NCBI RefSeq assembly: GCF_001766675.1
Contig: NZ_MJLT01000045.1
Location: 186,001 to 250,000, forward strand
Direction: 5' to 3'
Source: Arthrobacter sp. SW1
GTDB lineage: Bacteria > Actinomycetota > Actinomycetes > Actinomycetales > Micrococcaceae
DNA length: 64,000 nucleotides
Part shown: positions 26,719-34,112 of the stretch, one piece after another
How positions within the stretch are numbered: the stretch's first letter is position 1
Layout: every line of letters starts with the position of its first letter
Notes under the pieces: model-generated
Told to the model about the DNA's origin: nothing
Seen by the model: only the letters and a program-made list of their open reading frames with translations
Database searches by the model: none
Translations under genes and position numbers: made by a program

Positions 26719-27375
26719 ATGGCCACAACAGCATCCCTGCTAGGACTTGAAAAGATGAGCCTCCGGGAGCAGGCCCTGATCGCCCTCCGGCGCGCCATCA
26801 CCACCGGTGAGCTTGAGCCCGGACGGCACCTCGTCGAAACCGAACTGTCAGACATGCTGCAGATCAGCCGCGGTACCTTGCGGGAAGCCCTGCGGCAGCT
26901 GCAGCAGGAAGGCCTGGTGTCTGCCGGGGCCCGCGGCCGCCTGTCGGTCCGCCACCTCGACATCAAGGAGATCCGGGATATCTTCGCGGTGCGCGGGGTC
27001 CTCGAATCGCTCGCTGCCCGGACGCTGTGCGAGCTCCCCGACAAGGAGGCCGCACTCGCCGAGCTGCGCACCGCCGTCGGGCAGATGGAAAAGGCCGCCG
27101 CAGGAGCGCTGGAGGAGCGGATCGAATCCGACCTCGATTTCCACCGCACCCTTTGCCGGCTGTCCGGCAACGAAACCCTCCTGCATTCCTGGGAATCGCT
27201 GGAGGGCTCCATTCGGATGTCCATCATGTACGCGGGCCGCGAGAAGGCCGTGAAGAACATGAGCGTGGGCCGACACCACGACATCGTGGCAGCGATCGAA
27301 ACCGGCGACGCCGCCAAGGCCCGCGAAACCCTCATCGACCACATGAGCGGCGCCGCGGAAAACCTGATCGCCTAG
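26719..27375 (+). CDS. GntR-family regulator with FCD ligand domain
   Basis: A 218-residue regulator. The N-terminal winged helix (SLREQALIALRRAITTGELE, then LQISRGTLREALRQLQQEGL) is followed by an all-helical FCD domain with metal-ligand-like histidines in DLDFHRTLCRLSGN and GRHHDIVAAIETGD. It is likely the repressor of the divergent sugar operon, because copies of one palindromic site lie before both. FCD regulators usually bind a small acid or sugar acid. GAGGTAGCC upstream of the ATG is the ribosome site. The gene ends next to REP locus 4. Confidence 0.87.
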   Translation: MATTASLLGLEKMSLREQALIALRRAITTGELEPGRHLVETELSDMLQISRGTLREALRQLQQEGLVSAGARGRLSVRHLDIKEIRDIFAVRGVLESLAARTLCELPDKEAALAELRTAVGQMEKAAAGALEERIESDLDFHRTLCRLSGNETLLHSWESLEGSIRMSIMYAGREKAVKNMSVGRHHDIVAAIETGDAAKARETLIDHMSGAAENLIA

Positions 27376-27380
27376 CCAGC

Positions 27381-27490
27381 CGGCGGTCGAGCCTGTCGAG
27401 ACCTGGATTCTGGTGATCGAGCTTGTCGAGTGGTGGTCGAGCTTGTCGAGACCTGGATCTCGACAGGCTCGATCACCGGTTACTCGGCCA
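27381..27490. repeat. REP-like palindromic repeats, subfamily B (locus 4)
   Basis: Forward units CGGTCGAGCCTGTCGAGACC, TGATCGAGCTTGTCGAG and GGTGGTCGAGCTTGTCGAGA, then the inverted unit ATCTCGACAGGCTCGATCAC and CGGTTACTCG. It lies between the convergent GntR and lldD genes, and its right part continues without a break into the lldD 3' coding end. That end (CTACTTGTTCAGCAGCC on the plus strand) is also present at locus 3. Confidence 0.85.
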
Positions 27491-27494
27491 TCGC

Positions 27495-28817
27495 CTACTT
27501 GTTCAGCAGCCGCACATGCTCCGGGCCGAGCTCGGATACCTTCGTCACGCCGAGCAGCGCCATGGTGCGTGCCATGTCCTTTTCCAGGATTTCGATGGTG
27601 CGGTCCACACCCGCGCGCCCGCCGGCCATGAGCCCGTACAGGTAGGCGCGGCCGATCAGCGTGAAGTCGGCGCCGAGTGCCAGTGCCGCGATGATGTCCG
27701 CGCCGCTCATGATGCCGGTGTCCAGGATGACCGCGGCCTCCGGGTTGAGGGTCTTGACGGCGGCGGAGACTTCCGGGAGCAGGTGCAGGGGGATGGGCGC
27801 GCGGTCCAGCTGGCGGCCGCCGTGGTTCGAAACCACCACGCCGTCAGCGCCGTGGTCCACCACCTTTGCGGCGTCCTCCACCGTCTGGATGCCCTTGACC
27901 ACCAGCTTTCCCTTCCAGGTTTCCCGCAGCCAGTCGAGGTCTTCGAAGGTCAGGGTGGGATCGAACATGGAGTTGATGAGTTCGGCCACCGTGCCGGTGT
28001 AGCGGGAGAGCGAGGCAAAGGTCAGCGGCTCGTGGGTGAGGAAGTTGAACCACCAGGCCGGGCGGTAGGACGCGTCGAGCACGGTCTTGAGCGTCAGAGC
28101 CGGGGGAATGGTCATGCCGTTGCGGACGTCCCGCAGGCGCGCTCCGGCGACGGCGGTGTCCACCGTGACCATGAGGGTATCGTTGCCCGCCGCCGCGGCG
28201 CGTTCTATCAGTTCCAGCGAACGTTCCCGGTCCGTCCACAGGTACAGCTGGAACCAGTTGCGCCCGTGCGGGGCAGCTGCCGCGACGTCTTCGATCGAGG
28301 CGGTGCCCATGGTGGACAAGGTGTACGGGATGCCCGCGGCTTCGGCTGCCTGGGAGCCGGCGTATTCGCCCTCGGACTGCATCATGCGGGTGAAGCCCGT
28401 GGGCGCGATGCCGAAGGGCAGCCGGGATTCCTTGCCGAGGATGTCCGTGCTGAGGTCGATGTTGGAGACGTCCCGCAGGATTCCCGGCCGGAACTCGACG
28501 TCCTGGAAGGCCTGCCGTGCGCGCCGCAGCGTGATTTCGGCTTCGGCGGCGCCGTCCGTGTAGTCGAAGGGTGCCTGCGGGGTGCGGCGCTTGGCGATGT
28601 CCCGCAGCTCCCAGACGGTGGAGGCACGCTTGAGCCGGGCGGCGTTGCTGAACTCCGGTTTCTTGAACTGCATCAGCGGGGCCAGGTCCGCGTACTTGGG
28701 GATGCGGCGCTTGAGTGCCGGTGGAATCACGACGGCGGAAGTGGGCCGGGGTGCCGTGGATGCGGTTCCGGCCCCGGTGCTTTCGTCCGTGGCGGCCGGC
28801 TGGATGGTCTGCGTCAT
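27495..28817 (-). CDS. lldD: L-lactate dehydrogenase (FMN-dependent alpha-hydroxy acid oxidase family)
   Basis: A 440-residue FMN enzyme that oxidises L-lactate to pyruvate and passes electrons to the respiratory chain. The family signature [12 protein letters not shown] holds the catalytic histidine and substrate arginine. [13 protein letters not shown] carries the flavin lysine, and [17 protein letters not shown] residues close the barrel. The first 70 residues are an extra, poorly conserved extension. The start ATG at 28817 has a perfect GGAGG site; an in-frame ATG 12 codons upstream lies inside the control region. Divergent LldR and two operators support the lactate assignment over glycolate oxidase. 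Confidence 0.88.
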   Translation of the reverse strand: MTQTIQPAATDESTGAGTASTAPRPTSAVVIPPALKRRIPKYADLAPLMQFKKPEFSNAARLKRASTVWELRDIAKRRTPQAPFDYTDGAAEAEITLRRARQAFQDVEFRPGILRDVSNIDLSTDILGKESRLPFGIAPTGFTRMMQSEGEYAGSQAAEAAGIPYTLSTMGTASIEDVAAAAPHGRNWFQLYLWTDRERSLELIERAAAAGNDTLMVTVDTAVAGARLRDVRNGMTIPPALTLKTVLDASYRPAWWFNFLTHEPLTFASLSRYTGTVAELINSMFDPTLTFEDLDWLRETWKGKLVVKGIQTVEDAAKVVDHGADGVVVSNHGGRQLDRAPIPLHLLPEVSAAVKTLNPEAAVILDTGIMSGADIIAALALGADFTLIGRAYLYGLMAGGRAGVDRTIEILEKDMARTMALLGVTKVSELGPEHVRLLNK

Positions 28818-28839
28818 GGTTCCTCCAAGACTGGGCGTG

Positions 28840-28878
28840 TGGTTGGACCACACTGTATTCGATGTGGTCTGACCACAT
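28840..28878. promoter_or_regulatory. Two LldR-type operators in the divergent lldD-lldR region
   Basis: TGGTTGGACCA (28840-28850) and TGGTCTGACCA (28865-28875) both match the LldR consensus TNGTNNNACNA known from Corynebacterium. The second sits inside the longer palindrome ATGTGGTCTGACCACAT (28862-28878). Centres are 25 bases apart. For lldD, TTGATG and TACAGT spaced 18 bases form a promoter with the second operator in its spacer. For lldR the same operator lies at the -35 position before TAGTAT. Confidence 0.85.
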
Positions 28879-28894
28879 CAAGTAGTATTCCGGT

Positions 28895-29596
28895 ATGCGA
28901 ACCCATGAACTGGTGCTGGGCTGGATCGAGAAGCAGTTTTCGGACGGTGCCCTGATGCTCGGCGGCAGGCTCCCGGCCGAACGGGCACTCGCCGAACAGC
29001 TCGAGGTGTCCCGCACCTCGGTGCGCGAGGCCATCCGGATCCTCGAAGCCATGGGCGTCGTCCGCGCCGGGGTCGGTTCGGGCAAGGACGCGGGCACCGT
29101 GGTCATCGCCGATCCCGCGGCAGCCCTTGGTTCGGCCCTCCGCTTGCACGCCGCCACCCGGCACTTTCCCGTGGCGGACATCGTGGAGACCCGGGTGCTG
29201 CTCGAATCCTGGGCGGTTTCCCGTGCGCAGGTGGATTCGCCGGCCCTCGCCGAAGCTGCGGACCTCCTGGACCGGATGGACGGGGGGATTGACTCCACGG
29301 AGGGCCCGGAGGATTTCCTTGCCCTCGATGTGCGCTTCCACCTTGCCCTGGCCGAAGCCGCCGGCAACACCGTAGTGAGTGCCATGATGGCCTCGCTGCG
29401 GGACGCAATCGAGGGCTATGCCGCGGAGCTGACGCGGAAGCTGCCGGATTGGAACGCCACGTCCGCCAGGCTGCGCGCAGAGCACCGGGCCATCCTCGAC
29501 GCAGTCAACGCCGGCGACGGCGCAGCGGCGGCCACGCTGGTCGCGGCCCATATCGAGGGCTTCTACCGCGAAGCCGGACTCGCGGCTCCGCACTAA
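28895..29596 (+). CDS. lldR: FadR/GntR-family L-lactate-responsive repressor
   Basis: A 233-residue regulator with an N-terminal winged helix (LPAERALAEQLEVSRTSVREAIRILEAMGVV) and a C-terminal FCD domain (DVRFHLALAEAAGN, then ARLRAEHRAILDAVNAGD, with the histidines that usually hold a metal and the ligand). Placed divergently from lldD with two LldR-type operators between, it is probably the lactate-sensing repressor. The ATG lies six bases after TAGTAT, so the message is probably leaderless and repressed by an operator at -35. It converges with the LacI gene. Confidence 0.87.
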   Translation: MRTHELVLGWIEKQFSDGALMLGGRLPAERALAEQLEVSRTSVREAIRILEAMGVVRAGVGSGKDAGTVVIADPAAALGSALRLHAATRHFPVADIVETRVLLESWAVSRAQVDSPALAEAADLLDRMDGGIDSTEGPEDFLALDVRFHLALAEAAGNTVVSAMMASLRDAIEGYAAELTRKLPDWNATSARLRAEHRAILDAVNAGDGAAAATLVAAHIEGFYREAGLAAPH

Positions 29597-29617
29597 GCGC
29601 CCCGGCGGGCCAAGGCC

Positions 29618-30631
29618 CTAAACCTTCGGCGGGGCGGTGCTGCCGCGGATCTCCAGGTGCGGCTCGAAGTGGTCGGTTGGGGACTCGGCGTCGGACCTCT
29701 GGATGTGCTCACGCATCCGGCGCCAGGCGAGGCTGCCCAACTGGGCGATCGGCACGGCCGCCGTCGTCAATCCCGGCATGGTGTAGCGGGCAAACGGCAT
29801 GTCGTCGTATCCGGTGATCGACAGGTCTTCGGGGACGCGGATCCCGCGTTCGCTCAGTCCGTGCAGCAGGCCCATGGCCGCCACGTCATTGAACACCAGG
29901 ATTCCGGTGGCGCCGCAGGAGGCCACGGCATCGCTTGCTTCATTGCCGGCGTCGTAGGTGTTTCCGCCCGGGATGAACTGCAGTTCGACGTCCGGATAGT
30001 CCTGTACGAACTGTTCCAGGCCGCGCAGGCGCTGTACGTTCGAGGCGCTGCGTTCCGGACCCGTCAGGTACGCGATCCTGCGGTGTCCCAGCTCCACCAG
30101 GTGGGCGCCGAGCTTCTGGATTCCGTCCCCGTAATCCACCACCAGGCTGGGCGTGGTGGACTTTTCGGTGGTGCGGTTGATCAGCACCAGCGGATGCAGC
30201 GTGGGGGCCAGTTCCTCCAGTTCCTCCTGGCTCATGCGCGGGGCGCAAAGTACGACGCCGTCACAGCGCCGCCGGGCCTCACCCGCCAGGATCGCTTCCT
30301 CGCTGGAGACTTCGGAAGAGTCCGCGATCAGCACGCGGTAGCCGTCGCGGGCTGCGGCGATGCTGACGTCCCGCAGGATCGACTGGAAGGTGGGGTTGGC
30401 GAGGTCCGGGACCACGATGCCGATGGTTTCGGTCTTGCCGAGCGCAAGGCTGCGGCCTGCGGGGTTCGGCTTGTACTTGAGCTCGGCTGCGGCTGCCTGC
30501 ACACGGGCGGCGATCGCGGCGTTCACCGTAGTGTTGCCGTTCATGACGCGCGAAACGGTGGCGTGCGAAACTCCGGCCCGTGCGGCAACGTCTCCGATGC
30601 CGACGCGCCGCCGAATGCTCCGATCTGCCAT
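29618..30631 (-). CDS. LacI-family transcriptional regulator, target unknown
   Basis: A 337-residue regulator. The N-terminal LacI helix-turn-helix is VGIGDVAARAGVSHATVSRV followed by the hinge. The periplasmic-binding-protein-like domain shows TIGIVVPDLANPTFQSILRD, GVVLCAPRMS, HRRIAYLTGP and ILVFNDVAAMGLLHGL. The ATG at 30631 has GAAGGA four bases upstream; longer forms run into a low-complexity upstream region. No sugar operon stands beside it (lldR on one side, the aromatic pathway on the other), so its target must lie elsewhere or be its own gene. Confidence 0.85.
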   Translation of the reverse strand: MADRSIRRRVGIGDVAARAGVSHATVSRVMNGNTTVNAAIAARVQAAAAELKYKPNPAGRSLALGKTETIGIVVPDLANPTFQSILRDVSIAAARDGYRVLIADSSEVSSEEAILAGEARRRCDGVVLCAPRMSQEELEELAPTLHPLVLINRTTEKSTTPSLVVDYGDGIQKLGAHLVELGHRRIAYLTGPERSASNVQRLRGLEQFVQDYPDVELQFIPGGNTYDAGNEASDAVASCGATGILVFNDVAAMGLLHGLSERGIRVPEDLSITGYDDMPFARYTMPGLTTAAVPIAQLGSLAWRRMREHIQRSDAESPTDHFEPHLEIRGSTAPPKV

Positions 30632-30805
30632 GGCTTCCTTCGTGTTCTGGCCTGCCCGTGCCGCCTGCGCGCGGCCGGCGATTTCTCCTGGCGCTGAGTC
30701 TAGCGATTCCGGGGAACCGTTTTCTTGCTCGTGTCCTTGAATTGCGGCACGTGACGCGGAACGGGCGATTTGCGGAGCGTCAGGACGCGTGGCTATGGTG
30801 TCTGC

Positions 30806-30865
30806 ATGACTAACCGTTGGTATGCGTATTTTTCGTTGGCTCTGGAGGGGCCCGCGTCTAACTGA
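30806..30865 (+). CDS. Aromatic-codon leader peptide of the DAHP synthase gene
   Basis: A 19-residue open frame, MTNRWYAYFSLALEGPASN, with Trp, Tyr, Tyr and Phe codons within six positions. TATGGT six bases upstream of the ATG suggests a leaderless transcript that begins at the peptide itself. It is followed by competing hairpins and then the DAHP synthase gene. Such a peptide would let ribosome stalling on scarce aromatic tRNAs report the need for the pathway. Composition and position support it; the peptide needs no function of its own. Confidence 0.82.
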   Translation: MTNRWYAYFSLALEGPASN

Positions 30866-30918
30866 CACGCATCCAACTTTCCTTCAGAGCCAACAGGGCA
30901 GAGATGATTCTCTGCCCT
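30835..30918 (+). promoter_or_regulatory. Attenuator hairpins before DAHP synthase
   Basis: GTTGGCTCTGGAGG (30835-30848, inside the leader peptide) can pair with CCTTCAGAGCCAAC (30881-30894). Directly after, AGGGCAGAG (30895-30903) pairs with CTCTGCCCT (30910-30918) followed by a short T-rich stretch. A ribosome stalled on the aromatic codons would free or block the first arm and so change the second hairpin. The second hairpin is the likely terminator or the sequestering element. The exact alternative pairing is inferred. Confidence 0.7.
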
Positions 30919-30979
30919 TCGCCATATCCGGCGGGTTCTGTCGAGGGCCCGCTCCGCTTCCGGAACAGGACCCGAAAAA

Positions 30980-32113
30980 ATGACCAGCATTGCCGAAAAC
31001 CCCACCTCGCTCGAATCCGTGCAGGATGCCCGTCCGACGTCGAACCTGCGGGTGAGCCGCTTCGAACCGCTGCCCGCTCCGCAGGAAGTCCTCGCGGAAC
31101 TGCCGCTCAGCGCCAAGGCCGCTGCCGTCGTCGAACGCGGCCGTGACGAAATCCGCGCGGTCATGGACGGCGTCGACGACCGCCTGCTGGTGATCGTCGG
31201 TCCGTGCTCCATCCACGATCCCAAGGCCGGCCTGGAATACGCCCGCCGGCTGGTCAGCCAGGCCGAAAAGCACAAGGAAGATCTCCTGGTGGTCATGCGG
31301 GCCTACTTCGAAAAGCCGCGCACCACGGTGGGGTGGAAGGGCCTGATCAACGATCCGCACCTGGACGGCAGCCACGACATCGCGCTCGGCCTGCGGACAG
31401 CCCGCGGGTTCCTGCAGCAGGTCACCGAGCTCGGCCTGCCCACGGCCACCGAGTTCCTGGAGCCGATCAGCCCGCAATACATGGCGGACCTGGTGGCCTG
31501 GGGCGCCATCGGTGCCCGCACCACCGAAAGCCAGATCCACCGCCAGCTCGCTTCCGGCCTGTCCATGCCGATCGGCTTCAAGAACGGCACCGACGGCGAC
31601 CTCCAGGTAGCGATCGACGCCTGCGGCGCATCGGCGGCACCCCAGGCCTTCCTCGGCATCGACAGCGACGGCCGCGCCGCCCTCGTCGCCACCGCCGGCA
31701 ACCCGGACACGCACGTGATCCTCCGCGGCGGGCGCAAGGGGCCCAACTACTCCGCGGACGATGTGGCCGCCGCGTCCGAGAAGCTCTCCGCCAAGGGCCT
31801 GAACCCGCGCCTGATCGTGGATGCCAGCCACGCCAACAGCGGCAAGAGCCACCACCGGCAGGCCGAGGTTGCGCTGGAAATCGGTGCGCAGCTCGAAGCC
31901 GATCCCGCCTCGCCGGTTGCCGGCGTCATGCTGGAAAGCTTCCTGGTGGGCGGCGCCCAGAACCTCGACGTAGAACGGCAGCTCGCAGGAGACCAGGACC
32001 TGATTTACGGCCAGAGCGTTACGGATGCGTGCATGGAATGGGATGTCACCGCGTCGGTGCTCGAACAGCTTGCGGCATCGGCCCGTAAGCGCCGCGAGGT
32101 GGCTGCCGGCTGA
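30980..32113 (+). CDS. aroG: 3-deoxy-7-phosphoheptulonate synthase, class I (DAHP synthase)
   Basis: A 377-residue enzyme joining phosphoenolpyruvate and erythrose-4-phosphate at the entry to aromatic amino acid synthesis. Class I (AroF/G/H) features are LLVIVGPCSIHDPKAGLEYA, VVMRAYFEKPRTTVGWKGL, LPTATEFLEPISPQYMADL, GARTTESQIHRQLASGL, GFKNGTDG and LIVDASHANSGK. No chorismate-mutase domain is attached. The ATG follows a purine-rich stretch. The gene is preceded by a leader peptide and attenuator and so is probably controlled by aromatic amino acid supply. The erythrose-4-phosphate substrate is the product expected from the sugar cluster at 19-27 kb, though any link is coincidental on present evidence. 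Confidence 0.93.
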   Translation: MTSIAENPTSLESVQDARPTSNLRVSRFEPLPAPQEVLAELPLSAKAAAVVERGRDEIRAVMDGVDDRLLVIVGPCSIHDPKAGLEYARRLVSQAEKHKEDLLVVMRAYFEKPRTTVGWKGLINDPHLDGSHDIALGLRTARGFLQQVTELGLPTATEFLEPISPQYMADLVAWGAIGARTTESQIHRQLASGLSMPIGFKNGTDGDLQVAIDACGASAAPQAFLGIDSDGRAALVATAGNPDTHVILRGGRKGPNYSADDVAAASEKLSAKGLNPRLIVDASHANSGKSHHRQAEVALEIGAQLEADPASPVAGVMLESFLVGGAQNLDVERQLAGDQDLIYGQSVTDACMEWDVTASVLEQLAASARKRREVAAG

Positions 32114-32261
32114 GCCCGGATGTGGCGGGCGGGACTTTCACATTGGCCACAGCAGCCTCTAAAGTATCTAGCACATGGTTGTTGATGGCTCAGCATCGGA
32201 ACGCCGCAGTCATGGACGCTGGGGCTGTCCTTGTCCAGCTGAGAGCAAAGGAATATGGAGA

Positions 32262-32474
32262 ATGTCCGCAGAGACCAACTTCTCGAATGCGCGATTCATG
32301 ACCGTGGCCGAGGTGGCCGAGGTTCTCCGGGTTTCCAAAATGACCGTGTACCGCCTGGTCCATTCCGGTGAAATGCCCGCCGTCCGCTTCGGCCGGTCAT
32401 TCCGGGTGCCCGAGGAAGCCGTGGCCCAGTACCTCAAGGGTGCCGTGGTCGATGGTCGATCGGAAACCGCCTGA
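32262..32474 (+). CDS. Excisionase-like helix-turn-helix protein, conserved in actinobacteria
   Basis: A 70-residue DNA-binding protein with a single MerR/excisionase-type winged helix: FMTVAEVAEVLRVSKMTVYR, LVHSGEMPAVRFGRSFRV, PEEAVAQYLKG. The start ATG at 32262 has AAGGA nine bases upstream. In mycobacteria a small HTH protein (Rv0500A) followed by the 33-residue bS22 gene (Rv0500B) directly follows proC. Here the same HTH-bS22 pair is present but proC lies 19 kb away. It is therefore a chromosomal regulator, not a phage excisionase. Target unknown. Confidence 0.82.
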   Translation: MSAETNFSNARFMTVAEVAEVLRVSKMTVYRLVHSGEMPAVRFGRSFRVPEEAVAQYLKGAVVDGRSETA

Positions 32475-32631
32475 CACCATGTTCCCTTTCGGGGCTGCGG
32501 TCACGGGGTACTCCTCCGAGGCGGTACCCTGTTAAGGAACGTTTTACGTCAATGTAAGAATCCGTCTGTTGCGGGGCCTCACAGCTCCCGTGCCGCAGCC
32601 GGGACCTTCACTTATTTGCTAAGGAACTTTC

Positions 32632-32730
32632 GTGGGTTCAGTTATTAAGAAGCGCCGCAAGCGTATGGCCAAGAAGAAGCACCGTAAGCTGCTTCGCAAG
32701 ACCCGCCACCAGCGCCGCAACAAGAAGTAG
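32632..32730 (+). CDS. Small ribosomal subunit protein bS22 (AURKAIP1/COX24 domain)
   Basis: A 32-residue, extremely basic peptide: MGSVIKKRRKRMAKKKHRKL followed by LRKTRHQRRNKK. This matches the actinobacterial small-subunit protein bS22 seen in mycobacterial ribosomes and known earlier only as a conserved AURKAIP1/COX24-domain peptide. GTG start with AAGGAA five bases upstream, and a strong terminator 20 bases after the stop. Its own promoter is probably upstream near 32521-32560 (GGTACCCTGTTAAGGAACG). It is easily missed by size filters. Placement between the HTH gene and the HAD gene is the usual actinobacterial order. Confidence 0.93.
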   Translation: MGSVIKKRRKRMAKKKHRKLLRKTRHQRRNKK

Positions 32731-32750
32731 GAATACTTCCACAAGCGTGA

Positions 32751-32785
32751 ATGCCCGTCGCCTCCCCGAGGCGGCGGGCATTTTT
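32751..32785 (+). terminator. Rho-independent terminator of bS22
   Basis: ATGCCCGTCGCC (32751-32762) pairs with GGCGGCGGGCAT (32770-32781) with one mismatch, closed by a TCCCCGA loop and followed by TTTTT. A canonical intrinsic terminator 20 bases after the bS22 stop. Confidence 0.9.
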
Positions 32786-32853
32786 GCGTGCAGGGTTCGA
32801 CGGCGGCGGCTGAATCCGGTTGGAGGCCCGACGGCGGTGCCTGCGCCCGGCGG

Positions 32854-33672
32854 CTAGACCCGCGGGCCGCGGAACCTGCTGAAGCCGCGCCACAGTCCGT
32901 ATACCGCGCCGCCGACGGTTGCGGCCTTGAGCCCGAGCGTTGCAGCGCGCCGGCCGGAGCGGAAGTCATAGACGGGCCAGTTGTTCTCCCGTGCGTGGCG
33001 GCGCAGGGCGGAGTCCGGGTTGATGCAGACGGGATGGCCCACCAGGGTGAGCAGCGGAATGTCGTTGTGTGAATCGCTGTACGCCCAGCAGCGTTCCAGG
33101 TCCAGGCCTTCTTCTTCTGCGACCTGCTTGACGGCCACGGCCTTTGCGGGCCCGTGCAGGATGTCGCCTACCAGCCTGCCGGTGTAGGCGCCGTCTTCGA
33201 TCTCGCCCACGGTGCCCAGGGCGCCAGTGAGTCCCAGCCGGGTGGAGATGACCCTCGCGACTTCGATCGGCGTCGCCGTGACGAGCCAGACCTTGCGGCC
33301 CACCCGCAGGTGCTGCTCGGCCAAGGCCTTGGTGCCAGGCCAGATCCGGGACTCGATCATCTCGTCGTAGACTTCCTCGCCGAGCTCCTCGACCTCGGAC
33401 ACCTTGATGCCCGCGGCAAGGACCAAGGCGGAATCGCGGACGGCGTGGACATCGTCCATGTTTTCCCCGCGGAGCACGAACTTGAACTGCTTCCACGCGA
33501 AACCGGCGGCCTGGGCAAGGGTGAAGGCCTTGCGCTCGTACATTTTGCGTGCCACATGGAAAAGGCTGGCGCCCCGCATGAGGGTGTTGTCGACGTCGAA
33601 GAATGCTGCTTCGCCGTGGTGCTGCTTCGCAGCGGGCGCGGTGGCCACAGCGGCGTTCTTCTCGTCGGGCAT
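32854..33672 (-). CDS. HAD-IB family phosphatase (SerB-like), membrane-tail form
   Basis: A 272-residue HAD hydrolase of subfamily IB. Motif I is FFDVDNTLMRGASL, motif II lies in WLVTATPIEVARVI, and motif III/IV in YSDSHNDIPLLTLVGHPVCI. These enzymes dephosphorylate phosphoserine-like or lipid-phosphate substrates. The C-terminal AATLGLKAATVGGAVYGLWR segment is weakly hydrophobic and could touch the membrane. In mycobacteria the related SerB1 (Rv0505c) lies near the same neighbours. TAGACT six bases before the ATG indicates leaderless transcription. The substrate is not known. Confidence 0.87.
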   Translation of the reverse strand: MPDEKNAAVATAPAAKQHHGEAAFFDVDNTLMRGASLFHVARKMYERKAFTLAQAAGFAWKQFKFVLRGENMDDVHAVRDSALVLAAGIKVSEVEELGEEVYDEMIESRIWPGTKALAEQHLRVGRKVWLVTATPIEVARVISTRLGLTGALGTVGEIEDGAYTGRLVGDILHGPAKAVAVKQVAEEEGLDLERCWAYSDSHNDIPLLTLVGHPVCINPDSALRRHARENNWPVYDFRSGRRAATLGLKAATVGGAVYGLWRGFSRFRGPRV

Positions 33673-33780
33673 GCCATGAGTCTAATCAATCGCCCCGCCT
33701 GACGCGGTGCCGGGCGCCGGCCGCGGTGCCGCGTCGTGCGCGCTTCGACGCCGCACCACCGGGCGGGCTACCTTTGAACC

Positions 33781-34035
33781 ATGCCGAATCCCGACGTCGT
33801 CCTCCTCACCAAAACCGACTGCCACCTGTGCGCCGCGGCGCGCGACGCCGTCGAACGCGTCACCTCCGGGCTGGGCCTACAATGGCGCGAGACCTCGATC
33901 GAAGGCGACCCGGAACTGCGGGAACGTTACGCGGAAGAGATCCCCGTGGTGCTGGTGGACGGCATCCAGCGCGACTTCTGGAAGATCGACGAAGCACGGC
34001 TCACCCGGCTGTTGCAGAAGGCGATCGCGTCCTGA
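33781..34035 (+). CDS. Glutaredoxin-like protein (DUF836 type)
   Basis: An 84-residue thioredoxin-fold protein with the redox motif CHLC at residues 15-18 (KTDCHLCAAARDAV) and the cis-proline loop EEIPVVLVDG. Its size and the form of the motif match small glutaredoxin-like proteins such as mycobacterial Rv0508, found next to the same genes. It probably handles protein or low-molecular-weight thiols; glutathione is absent in actinobacteria, so mycothiol is the likely partner. TACCTT six bases before the ATG suggests leaderless reading. It is followed 77 bases later by rex. Confidence 0.85.
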   Translation: MPNPDVVLLTKTDCHLCAAARDAVERVTSGLGLQWRETSIEGDPELRERYAEEIPVVLVDGIQRDFWKIDEARLTRLLQKAIAS

Positions 34036-34112
34036 GTGCGACCCGCACGGCTTTGTTGACTGCGGGAACGCCGCAATAGAGTGGGACCACAAAGCAAGAC
34101 AATGGAGAGACC

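Noticed and set aside
32262..32474. Phage excisionase marking an integrated element
   Set aside because: The small HTH protein is part of a conserved actinobacterial order with bS22; no integrase, attachment site or phage gene is near.
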